Shown piece by piece: positions 8,097 to 15,719 of a stretch of 64,000 nt of DNA (position 1 is the first letter of the stretch; each line of letters starts with the position of its first letter). Source of the DNA: Brevibacillus sedimenti (GTDB lineage: Bacteria; Bacillota; Bacilli; Brevibacillales; Brevibacillaceae). The notes beneath the pieces were generated by a model. It saw nothing but the letters and a program-made list of their open reading frames with translations, was not told the origin of the DNA and did no database searches. Position numbers and translations under genes: made by a program. The stretch is from contig NZ_CP064048.1 of NCBI RefSeq assembly GCF_020923495.1, positions 3,411,001-3,475,000 of the forward strand, in the 5' to 3' direction.

Positions 8097-9096
8097 GTTT
8101 CTTCCCCCCTCTCGTGCGGATCAGGTAGAGGAAGAAAGGAACGCCGAAGAGCGCACAGACAACGCCGACCGGCGTCTCAAACGGGTCATTCAGGAATCGG
8201 CTCAGGACATCGGCAAGTCCCAAAAAGACAGCGCCAAGCACGCCGGAGCACGGGACGATCCAGCGATAGTCCAATCCGACCAGAAATCGGGCCACGTGTG
8301 GAATGATGAGTCCCACAAATCCGATTTTTCCGGCCAACGCGACGGAAATGCCGGTCAGGATGACGACGGCGGCGGTAGCGACCGCCTTGATCAAGGTGGT
8401 CCGCTGTCCCAGGCTGATGGCCGTTTCGTCGCCCAGACTAAGCACGGTAATCGAGCGGGAGATGAGCAGGGCCGTCACGATTCCGACGATGGCAAAGGGC
8501 ACGGCCACCTTGATCATGCCGGGGTCGATCTGGTGCAGCCGGGCGTTGTACCAGAAGCTGACGTTTTGCGAGACTTGAAAATAACTCGCAAGTGCCGCCG
8601 ATGTGCTGCTCAGAAACGTTCCGATGACAGTGCCGATAATCGCCATGCGCACCGGTGACATCCCGTTTGGCACCAGGGAGGCCATGCCGAATACCATCCC
8701 CGTCCCCAGTGCCGAGCCGATCAGCGAAAACGCGATCATGTCCAGGGACGTAGCGTCCGGCAGCAGGATCATGCAAAGAGTGATGACGAACGCCGAACCG
8801 TCCGTCACGCCCATAATGGAAGGGGACGCCAGGTAATTCCTTGTCATCCCCTGCATGAGTGCGCCTGACATGGCGAGGAATGCGCCGATCAGGATGGCGC
8901 CGATTGCTCTCGGCAGCCGCGAGTGCATGACAATCTGATGATTCACGTTGCCGGCGTCAAAATGAACGAACGCCTCCCACACCACGTGTGCCTCTATATT
9001 CCGTGCGCCGTAGAGAATGGATGTCAGGATGACGATTGCAATCGCAATCGGTGACAGCCCCAAAATCAGGGCCGGCAGTGGAAAGTTTCGTCTCAT
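8089..9096 (-). CDS. Iron-siderophore ABC transporter permease (FecCD family), first subunit
   Basis: 335 residues of hydrophobic helices with SRLPRAIGAILIGAFLAMSG and the C-terminal coupling segment LSLGDETAISLGQRT. It belongs to the same family as the next gene. ATG start at 9096, 25 bases after the stop of the binding-protein gene. Hydroxamate or catecholate specificity cannot be read from sequence. Confidence 0.93.
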   Translation of the reverse strand: MRRNFPLPALILGLSPIAIAIVILTSILYGARNIEAHVVWEAFVHFDAGNVNHQIVMHSRLPRAIGAILIGAFLAMSGALMQGMTRNYLASPSIMGVTDGSAFVITLCMILLPDATSLDMIAFSLIGSALGTGMVFGMASLVPNGMSPVRMAIIGTVIGTFLSSTSAALASYFQVSQNVSFWYNARLHQIDPGMIKVAVPFAIVGIVTALLISRSITVLSLGDETAISLGQRTTLIKAVATAAVVILTGISVALAGKIGFVGLIIPHVARFLVGLDYRWIVPCSGVLGAVFLGLADVLSRFLNDPFETPVGVVCALFGVPFFLYLIRTRGGKKHA

Positions 9097-9121
9097 GTCC
9101 GTTTACACGCCTTGTTCAAGA

Positions 9122-10114
9122 TTACTGGGACAGTTTCTCCACGGCAGCTTTCAGAAAGTTGATTTTGCTCCACGCTGTGCCGCCTTGGGCAAGCGGATCG
9201 ACGACGTTCACATACACCCTGTTGTTTTTGACTGCATTGATGCTCTGCCAGATCGGATTGGCCTGCACCTCTTCCAGCGCTTTCGGATGCTGCGCGTTTT
9301 CATCCAGGGAGAACTGTACGAACACGTAATCCGGGTTCATTTCGCTGAACCTTTCCAGGGAAATGGTCTCCTGCGCCTTGGCCGCTTTGATCGGTTCCGG
9401 CACTTCCAGGCCCAAATCCTTGTACAGCGTGTCGTTGAAGTATACATTCTCCGGGTAGATGTTGATGTTGCCCTGTCTGTAGCGAATGACCACAACCTTT
9501 TTGCCTTTCAGCTTCTCGCCCAGCTGTGCCTTGGCCGCTTCCGCATCCGCCTTGTATTTCTCAAGCGCCTGTTCGGCCAGGTCCTGTTTGCCCGTCAGCT
9601 CCGCGAGAAGGCGGAGATTGTTCTCCCAGTTGGTGGAAATGTGGGAGTACGGAAACGTCGGCGCAATTTTGACCAGCTTTTCCATGACTTCCGGCTTGAA
9701 CTTGGAGGTGCCCAGGATGACATCCGGCTTCAATTGGAGAATCGTCTCAAAATTCGGCTGCGTCTTCTCGCCGATCGACACCGTCGACCCGGTAATCTCC
9801 TTGAATACGTCCGGGAATTTTCCCCCGATGGTAATACCGCCGACCGGTTGCACGCCAAGCACGACGGCGTCCTCCATCGCTTCCAGGCTTCCGGTGATGA
9901 CGATCCGTTCCACTTTGGCCGGGACGGTGTAATCCTTGTCCAGATAGCGGACTGTTCTCGTCGTTTGTTCAGCCGTATTTCCGGCGGGCACCACATTACC
10001 CGCGCTGTTGTTCACATTCGTCGTGGCAGTCTTGTCAGCAGAACCGCAAGCCGCCAACAACAGCATGAGCAGGGCGACGAACCCCGTCCCTGCACGCTTT
10101 AATCCCTTTTTCAT
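9122..10114 (-). CDS. Iron-siderophore substrate-binding lipoprotein
   Basis: 330 residues. The signal peptide ends with lipobox LLAAC, so the protein is anchored by Cys25 outside the membrane. The periplasmic-binding-protein class III fold is shown by VERIVITGSLEAMEDAVVLG, LKPDVILGTSKFKPEV and a long linking helix (EQALEKYKADAEAAKAQLGEK). It captures ferric siderophore for the FecCD permeases. Start chosen at the ATG at 10114 preceded by AAAGGAGAT; the longer open frame upstream is non-coding. A Fur box lies 38 bases upstream. Confidence 0.93.
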   Translation of the reverse strand: MKKGLKRAGTGFVALLMLLLAACGSADKTATTNVNNSAGNVVPAGNTAEQTTRTVRYLDKDYTVPAKVERIVITGSLEAMEDAVVLGVQPVGGITIGGKFPDVFKEITGSTVSIGEKTQPNFETILQLKPDVILGTSKFKPEVMEKLVKIAPTFPYSHISTNWENNLRLLAELTGKQDLAEQALEKYKADAEAAKAQLGEKLKGKKVVVIRYRQGNINIYPENVYFNDTLYKDLGLEVPEPIKAAKAQETISLERFSEMNPDYVFVQFSLDENAQHPKALEEVQANPIWQSINAVKNNRVYVNVVDPLAQGGTAWSKINFLKAAVEKLSQ

Positions 10115-10151
10115 GTGCAGTAAATCTCCTTTCAGCAACCTCTCTAGTAAT

Positions 10152-10166
10152 TGAGGATGATTCTCA
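10152..10166 (-). promoter_or_regulatory. Fur box upstream of the siderophore operon
   Basis: On the minus strand the site reads TGAGAATCATCCTCA, one mismatch from the 7-1-7 palindrome (TGAnAATnATTnTCA). It lies just upstream of the binding-protein gene, so the operon is predicted to be repressed by iron-loaded Fur. Confidence 0.8.
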
Positions 10167-10333
10167 TTGCTAATTCTAAGGACGAAAGCCCTTGATGAAC
10201 ATGGACAATATACAGAAAACAGCATGGACAAAATCCAGATCACATCCGTACATATTCCTCCACGATTCGCTGATGGGCAGTCCGCATTCACTTCTGCCAG
10301 CCATTGGTTGACGCGACGTCCTGGGGAACGAAC

Positions 10334-10359
10334 AAAGGGAGAGCAGCTGCTCTCCTTTT
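10334..10359. terminator. Palindromic hairpin, possible bidirectional terminator
   Basis: GGAGAGCAGCTGCTCTCC (10338-10355) is a perfect palindrome flanked by AAAG and TTTT. A near-copy stands at 10706-10725, on the other side of repeat copy B. No gene ends directly at this one. Confidence 0.5.
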
Positions 10360-10536
10360 CAGACTGATGACAAACTGTATTTTTTTGATCGAAGTTCCGA
10401 ATGTAAAACCATCTTTCATCGTTGTCAGGCCGAAAGGCCTGCAGATTAATCAAACCGAAGGTGGAGAAAAAGTACACGGCATGGAGTGATGGGCCAAGCG
10501 AGCTCCTTTGACGACCTGCACAGCGGAAAAACGCTA

Positions 10537-10660
10537 GACGCGGGGAATACAGGGGACACAAGTCTCACTTCGTCGAAATGCCCAGATGTTTGTCCCCTGC
10601 CCGCGTCGCGTTTTGTAGCGAACAATATCCACTACTTTGCTGGTCGTCAAGAGAGCGAGC
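10537..10660. repeat. Dispersed structured intergenic repeat, copy B
   Basis: Matches 5303-5430. Hairpin arms CAGGGGACA (10550-10558) / TGTCCCCTG (10591-10599); outer helix GACGCGG (10537-10543) / CCGCGTC (10601-10607). It shares the ending GAGAGCGAGC. It lies in a 650-base gap (10115-10763) that otherwise holds the Fur box and two hairpins, with no credible gene. Confidence 0.7.
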
Positions 10661-10705
10661 GGGCCCGATCACCCATGCGCCACGGACTTTGTCTACACGC
10701 TGAAA

Positions 10706-10725
10706 GGGAGAGCAACTGCTCTCCC
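10706..10725 (-). terminator. Terminator of the amidase gene
   Basis: GGGAGAGCA (10706-10714) / TGCTCTCCC (10717-10725) with a 2-base loop, followed on the minus strand by TTTC. About 40 bases after the amidase stop. Confidence 0.6.
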
Positions 10726-10763
10726 TCTGCTGATTGACGTTCCACGGTGCTGTGCGTCCGCCG

Positions 10764-11525
10764 CTACATCGCCTGAATTTTTTCCCACAACTGCTTTCCC
10801 TTCTGCCACACATCTTTCCAAAATTGAGTCCACGACGCTTTCTCGAGGTCGTCCTTCTGCATGCTGCCCACCAGCAGGAAGTATTCGCGAATGCCGGAAC
10901 AAATCGCTCTCGACAGTTCGGCCTGCTTTTCCGGACGCGTCATCTGCTCCCGATCCCGCGCATTGCTGATGTATCCCATTTCCACAATCACAGTCGGACA
11001 TATGGAGTGGCGCAGCAAATAATACGTCTTTCCCGCTTTTGGTTCATCCTTTTTGCCATACAGTTCGTTTAAGTGATGCTGCAGGATGTCCGCAAGCAGG
11101 AAACTTTGATGGTTTTGCTGATACAGCACAAGTCCCCCGCGCGTGTTTGGGTTTGTAGACCAGTTCACATGCAGGCTGACCATGATTTGCGGGTCCAATG
11201 CGGCAGCCAGGCCCCGCCGCTGCGCCAAGTCGCGCTTGTGACGGGATGACGTTTTGGACCACCGATTTTCATCACTCAGCGCATAATCCCCGGTGCGATT
11301 GAGGATCACCTGATACCCTTCGGCGGACAATTGATGATACACTCGTCGCGCAATTTCCAAATTGATGTCCTTTTCGTACAGGCCTCCGTAAGAGGTTCCT
11401 CCGTCAATCCCCCCGTGTCCCGCATCAATGATCACATGGATGGGAGAAATTGCCTGACTGAAAGCAATGGCATGCCCAGGATACAGGAGCAGAAACGCCG
11501 TGAACACGACGCATGTTCGCTTCAT
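10764..11525 (-). CDS. cwlD: N-acetylmuramoyl-L-alanine amidase, CwlD-like (Amidase_3)
   Basis: Zinc amidase that removes the stem peptide from muramic acid. In spore formers CwlD prepares muramic-delta-lactam in cortex peptidoglycan, needed for germination. The signal peptide covers residues 1-22 (cleavage near AIA). Family motifs: VIIDAGHGGIDGGT (zinc His), EKDINLEIARR (zinc Glu), VSLHVNWS (zinc His) and VIVEMGYISN (catalytic Glu). About 250 residues, close to CwlD. Start ATG at 11525 with AGAGGGAGA. The C-terminal tail of about 30 residues after GIREYF is extra and amphipathic. Confidence 0.85.
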   Translation of the reverse strand: MKRTCVVFTAFLLLYPGHAIAFSQAISPIHVIIDAGHGGIDGGTSYGGLYEKDINLEIARRVYHQLSAEGYQVILNRTGDYALSDENRWSKTSSRHKRDLAQRRGLAAALDPQIMVSLHVNWSTNPNTRGGLVLYQQNHQSFLLADILQHHLNELYGKKDEPKAGKTYYLLRHSICPTVIVEMGYISNARDREQMTRPEKQAELSRAICSGIREYFLLVGSMQKDDLEKASWTQFWKDVWQKGKQLWEKIQAM

Positions 11526-11701
11526 TCTCCCTCTACCTTTCCGGCTTTTTTCGTAGTATGTTCCAACGAAAAAGCGGACATGCGCCGCCGATTCCGCTGT
11601 GACGCAGTATAGACAACCTGCGGGGTGAATTCATGTCCGTGTGCATGCAGGGGGACTTCGAAAACCCTCTCATCAACAAAAAAGAGGGACGTACGCCCCC
11701 T

Positions 11702-11995
11702 TTACATCATATCATCGTGATGTTTTTTCTGAGGACGAATCAACTCGCCTGCCTGTTGCAGCGTCTGCAGCAGTTCGCTGACTGTCCTCACCTGATCGAC
11801 AATGGTTCCCAAATCGAGGTTGAGTTTGGGAAAGGCAAACAAGGATCGCCTGCGAGGCGCATTGATCTTCTTCCATTCCTGAAAGTGCTTCTGCAGCGCT
11901 TCCGGGTTCCTTCGCTCCCGCTTGGGCACCTTGTTGGCTCTGAGCCAATCGTGAAATTCCTGAGGGTATTCGCCGTCTGGTTTGATTTTGCGCAT
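11702..11995 (-). CDS. Small hypothetical protein, 97 residues
   Basis: Basic N-terminal half (FHDWLRANKVPKRERRNPEALQ) and an amphipathic C-terminal helix (TVSELLQTLQQAGELI). ATG at 11995 has AGAGGTGATTGC upstream. Two other frames are open over the same region, but only this one has the ribosome binding site. The composition recalls small spore-former proteins of the YqfQ/YppG kind; this is not a firm assignment. Confidence 0.6.
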   Translation of the reverse strand: MRKIKPDGEYPQEFHDWLRANKVPKRERRNPEALQKHFQEWKKINAPRRRSLFAFPKLNLDLGTIVDQVRTVSELLQTLQQAGELIRPQKKHHDDMM

Positions 11996-12055
11996 GCAAT
12001 CACCTCTTTTTCGTGACGGTGTACTCAGCGTCTATGGGCACGTACACTGCGAGAA

Positions 12056-12086
12056 GTGAAAAAAAGCAAAGGGGGAGCCCCTTTGC
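12056..12086 (-). terminator. Terminator of the YjcZ-type gene
   Basis: 9-bp stem GCAAAGGGG (12066-12074) / CCCCTTTGC (12078-12086) with a 3-base loop, followed on the minus strand by a run of T. Confidence 0.85.
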
Positions 12087-12110
12087 ACCTCAGCGCAATC
12101 ATCGCCGTCT

Positions 12111-12197
12111 TTAACAGTCGCAATCACACCCGACGATGACCAGCAGTATGAACAATACCAATGCCAGCGCAAACCCATCACGATGGAAGATACCCAT
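12111..12197 (-). CDS. YjcZ-family tiny sporulation membrane peptide
   Basis: 28 residues: a short polar start (MGIFHRDGFA), one membrane helix (LALVLFILLVIVGC) and a Cys/Asp tail (CDCDC). This is the hallmark of the YjcZ/tiny-membrane spore family in Bacillales. AAAGGAGGAATTGCAT precedes the ATG. It has its own terminator at 12056-12086. The homologous peptide at 60052-60141 shows it is not a chance frame. Confidence 0.85.
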   Translation of the reverse strand: MGIFHRDGFALALVLFILLVIVGCDCDC

Positions 12198-12313
12198 ATG
12201 CAATTCCTCCTTTCGCACATGTAGTCGTCATACTCTATGTACAAAAGGTAGGAAATGCTTATACGCGTACCCATGGTGACAAAAATTTCTTTTGCATCAC
12301 GATACGAATGCCC

Positions 12314-13027
12314 CTATTGCAGCCACATCCTGAACAACCCCTCCACAACGCCGAGGTTGTACATGTAATACAGGCCAAACACGGCACTGATCCCTCCAGT
12401 CAATTGTGTCAGCACGCGGCTTATTCCAGCGTTTTTCGCGCTGATGACGAAGGGAATCCCGATGATCGTCGTGGTCAGGAGCATACCGATAATCGTGCCG
12501 GCCCCAAATACCAGGATATACAGGCCGCCTTCCCATACACTGTTCACCGCAGCCATTGTCCACAGGACGAGCGCAGCGCTGCCCGCCAACCCATGCACCA
12601 GTCCGATCAGCAGGGATTTTCCGTACGACACCCGTTGCAGGTGTTTGCGGGACTCGCTCTGTACGTGCGAGAAGGCATTTTTGTGCAGTTCCCCGTCATG
12701 TTCATGCTCATGCACCTGGATGTGCCGTTTCTTACGGGAACGAAGACTCGTAACGCCCAGGTATACAAGCATGATCCCGACGAGGAACTCAAGCGACATG
12801 GCCACTTTTTCGGGAATGCCGTTCTTTACCAGAAGAAAAACCATGCCGACGACAAACAGCGTGGCGGTATGTCCGATTCCCCAGAACAAACCGGCCAACG
12901 ACGCATTCCCCAATCGCTTCGTCTGCGTGGCGACCGTGGATACCGCGATCACATGGTCCGGTTCAATCGCATGTTTGATCCCCAATACAAACGCAACTGC
13001 CAGCACCGACAACAAACTCGCTTCCAT
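12314..13027 (-). CDS. Nickel/cobalt transporter (NiCoT, HoxN/UreH type)
   Basis: Membrane carrier of about 237 residues with seven or so helices. The NiCoT signature is HAIEPDH in helix II (HX4DH, the metal-selecting motif), with further conserved GLFWGIGHTATL and LIGLVHGLAGSAA. A cytoplasmic His-rich loop (HIQVHEHEHDGELH) lies near the middle. Start at 13027 (MEASLLSV) gives the family's usual N-terminus; an upstream in-frame start at 13069 would add 14 residues. No nickel enzyme lies nearby. Confidence 0.88.
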   Translation of the reverse strand: MEASLLSVLAVAFVLGIKHAIEPDHVIAVSTVATQTKRLGNASLAGLFWGIGHTATLFVVGMVFLLVKNGIPEKVAMSLEFLVGIMLVYLGVTSLRSRKKRHIQVHEHEHDGELHKNAFSHVQSESRKHLQRVSYGKSLLIGLVHGLAGSAALVLWTMAAVNSVWEGGLYILVFGAGTIIGMLLTTTIIGIPFVISAKNAGISRVLTQLTGGISAVFGLYYMYNLGVVEGLFRMWLQ

Positions 13028-13188
13028 ATCTGTGATTCCGCCCTCTCTTTTTCCATTTTTACCTATCAAATCTTCCGATGGGTGGCAACCCTATTTTCAT
13101 CTGTGAATGTTGCTTGCCTATGCAAGCGTGTCGGCACGCGAATATACAGGTATGGTAATGCCAGAATATAGAAAAGAGGGTGATGTGT

Positions 13189-13398
13189 ATGTACAATTAT
13201 CCTGGACAATGGCATGACCAATCGTCCGAACAATGGTCCACACAATCGCCTTATTGGTCGACAGAATCGTGGGACCAATCGTATTGGCCCGCCCAATCTC
13301 CATCGCAATATCGTCCGCCGCGCCGGCCATTCTGTCCGGACTTTTGCAGACGCTGTCCCCCGGAATGCTGCCGACGTCCCTGGAGAAGGGGTTATTAA
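13189..13398 (+). CDS. Small Tyr/Trp/Gln/Cys-rich protein, probable spore-coat type
   Basis: 69 residues starting MYNYPGQWHDQSSEQW, with AGAGGGTGATGTGT upstream. Aromatic and Gln/Ser-rich N-terminal half, then a Pro/Arg/Cys tail (CPDFCRRCPPECCRR). Such composition is common in cross-linked coat proteins, but no family is recognised. Two other forward frames are open over the same bases. The ribosome binding site decides for this one. Confidence 0.5.
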   Translation: MYNYPGQWHDQSSEQWSTQSPYWSTESWDQSYWPAQSPSQYRPPRRPFCPDFCRRCPPECCRRPWRRGY

Positions 13399-13476
13399 GT
13401 GCCTCAGATGCATGCAGCCCTCGCTGCTGCTGCCGTGATCAGGTAATGATTCCGACAGCAAGCAGCATACACGAAT

Positions 13477-13507
13477 GAGCCACATCCCGCCAAAGTGGGT
13501 GTGGCTC
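13477..13507. terminator. Hairpin between convergent genes
   Basis: GAGCCACATCCC (13477-13488) pairs with GGGTGTGGCTC (13497-13507) with one bulged T. There is no clear T-run on either side. It separates the small coat-type gene from the oxidoreductase stop. Confidence 0.45.
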
Positions 13508-13522
13508 TCACTGTGCCATAAG

Positions 13523-15568
13523 CTAGGCTTTTGCCACGTTGACGCGTCCAGAAAAGAAGGTGGCTCCGCCGCCCATATCCGCAAGACGGTCCGGCGTGAG
13601 CGCATTCACCAACCGTTTCGTGCCTGTCATATCCGCCCACAGCCCCTGGCTTACCACTACGCCGGGCAGCACATTCTCGCCTACGGCGGCGACCAGTTCA
13701 CACTCGCCACGTTCGTTCCAGACCCGCACCTTATCCCCGTTGTTGATTCCGGCCCGTGCCGCATCGGCAGCATTCATGTGCAGTCGAGGCATTTTTTCCA
13801 GCTGCACGTGCTTGTCTTGATGGGAGAAAGTCGAATTGAGAAAATTATGATTGGGCGCCGGAATAAACCAATACGGGTAATGGCCGTCTTCGGCTTCGGC
13901 AAGCGGTACATACGTCGGCAGCGGCGGATATCCTTCCCGCTCCATCCTTTCCGAATACAGCTCGATTTTCCCGCTGGGTGTAGGAAGGCGTCCCGGAAAC
14001 AGGGGTTTTACATTTGCCTTGACATACTGCTTCTCCACCAGTGTTTCATAGTCGATGCCTTCCAGATACGGGTTCCGGTGGTTGGAAAGCGCCTGCCGGA
14101 TCAGCTCCTCCTCCGTGTCCTGAAATGCCTGTTCATCAAATCCCATCGCTTTCGCCAGCAGGCGGAACACTTCCACATTGGACCTGCTTTCTCCATACGG
14201 CGGAATCACTGGCCGCTGCAATTGAATGTAGTGATGCCAGTACGAGGTGTAAAAGTCCGTGTTTTCAAAAGAAGATGTCGCCGGAAGCACGAGATCGGCA
14301 TACATGGCCGTCTCCGTCAAAAACATGTCGTGCACGACGGTAAACAGATCGTCGCGGGCCAGCCCGCGGCGCACCTTGTTGGCTTCCGGGGCCACAACAG
14401 CCGGGTTGCTGCTGTACACAAACAGCGAACGCACCGGCGGGTCTAGTTCAAGCAGGGCATCCCCCAGCTGATTCATGTTGATCAGGCGCGCCTGATTATC
14501 GGCGCGCAAATCAGGACGCTGCAGCGCCTGCTTGTTGAACCGCAGGTACCCTCCGTTCCCCTTGATCGCTCCGCCCCCTTTTTTCAGCCATTGGCCGGTA
14601 AGCGCGGGTAGACAGGCAATCGTCCGCACGCACATGCCGCCATTGTCATGATGCTGCAGCCCGTTTCCGATGCGGATAAAAGATGGGGACACTTGACCGT
14701 ACATGCGGGCCAGCCGGACAATATCCTCCACGGGAACACCCGTAATGGCGGAAACGGCAGCGGGCTCGTACCGCTTTACATGCTCCCGAAGCTCCTCATG
14801 CCCTACGGTATACTGGCGGAGAAAATCTTCGTCCACCATGTTTTCGGCAAACAGCACATGCATTATGCAAAGGGCAAGTGCGCTGTCCGTCCCGGGCATG
14901 ATCGGAATAAACCAGTCTGCCCAACGTCCGGTCTGGTTTTTGTGCACATCGATCACGACGACCTGGGCTCCGTTTTTGCGCGCTTTCTCGGCAAGCGCCA
15001 CCTGGTGCATGTTTGTGCTGACCGCATTAATCCCCCACATGATGATCAGCTTGGCATGGACCGTATCCTCGGGGTCCGTCCCAAAGCTGCCGCCCATGGT
15101 ATACTCGTACCCTTTTGTTCCGGCTGCATTGCAAATCGTTTGCTCCAGCCTGCTTGCGCCCAGGCGGTGAAAAAACCGGCGGTCCATCGATTCCGCACTG
15201 AGCCTGCCCATGTTGCCGTAGAAACTGTACGGCAGGATGCTTTCCGGCCCCTCGCTGCGAATCAATTCCTTCCAGCGGGCAGCAATCGTTTCAATCGCTT
15301 CGTCCCAGCTGATTCGTTCAAATTTGCCTTCCCCTTTTACGCCCACACGCTTTAACGGATAGGAGAGCCGTTTGGGGTCGTAGATTCGCGCTGTCATGTT
15401 TCGTACCTTGTTGCAGATAGCTCCCCGGGTGACGGGATGGTTGGGATCGCCCTCGATTTTCACAATCTTTCCATCTTTTTTGTGTACAAGGAGACCGCAT
15501 TGATCCGGACAATCCAGTGAGCAGACAGACGGAAAAACTCCACTTGGCTGATTGGCGTAGTGCTCCAC
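13523..15568 (-). CDS. yoaE: Molybdopterin-dependent oxidoreductase (YoaE-like)
   Basis: 681 residues of the DMSO-reductase superfamily. An N-terminal 4Fe-4S site CSLDCPDQC ... GAICNK binds the cluster. The molybdopterin domains follow (YSFYGNMGRLS, WGINAVSTNMHQ, FVYSSNPAVVAPEANK), and the dinucleotide-binding domain is at the C-terminus (LHMNAADAARAGINNGDKV). Length and pattern match the B. subtilis YoaE group of unknown substrate, often called formate dehydrogenase-like. GTG start at 15568 with GGAGATACACT. No NADH or membrane subunit is adjacent. Single gene. Confidence 0.82.
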   Translation of the reverse strand: MEHYANQPSGVFPSVCSLDCPDQCGLLVHKKDGKIVKIEGDPNHPVTRGAICNKVRNMTARIYDPKRLSYPLKRVGVKGEGKFERISWDEAIETIAARWKELIRSEGPESILPYSFYGNMGRLSAESMDRRFFHRLGASRLEQTICNAAGTKGYEYTMGGSFGTDPEDTVHAKLIIMWGINAVSTNMHQVALAEKARKNGAQVVVIDVHKNQTGRWADWFIPIMPGTDSALALCIMHVLFAENMVDEDFLRQYTVGHEELREHVKRYEPAAVSAITGVPVEDIVRLARMYGQVSPSFIRIGNGLQHHDNGGMCVRTIACLPALTGQWLKKGGGAIKGNGGYLRFNKQALQRPDLRADNQARLINMNQLGDALLELDPPVRSLFVYSSNPAVVAPEANKVRRGLARDDLFTVVHDMFLTETAMYADLVLPATSSFENTDFYTSYWHHYIQLQRPVIPPYGESRSNVEVFRLLAKAMGFDEQAFQDTEEELIRQALSNHRNPYLEGIDYETLVEKQYVKANVKPLFPGRLPTPSGKIELYSERMEREGYPPLPTYVPLAEAEDGHYPYWFIPAPNHNFLNSTFSHQDKHVQLEKMPRLHMNAADAARAGINNGDKVRVWNERGECELVAAVGENVLPGVVVSQGLWADMTGTKRLVNALTPDRLADMGGGATFFSGRVNVAKA

Positions 15569-15719
15569 AGTGTATCTCCTCTCCCGTTTTTACACGATGG
15601 AACCAACTGCCCGGCATACGCAGTTGCTCTGCTCGACGATCGTGACTTTTTTTCGTTTATCTTATCACGATACGCGCTTGATTTCGCACCTGTCAACTCC
15701 CTTGTCGCCAACGATCCCT

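Noticed and set aside
9017-10102. Plus-strand ORF of 361 codons opposite the binding-protein gene
   Set aside because: Antisense shadow with Arg/His/Leu-rich composition and no recognisable domain.
10115-10561. Extended N-terminus of the siderophore-binding protein
   Set aside because: The lipoprotein signal begins at 10114; upstream sequence carries the Fur box, a hairpin and the repeat.
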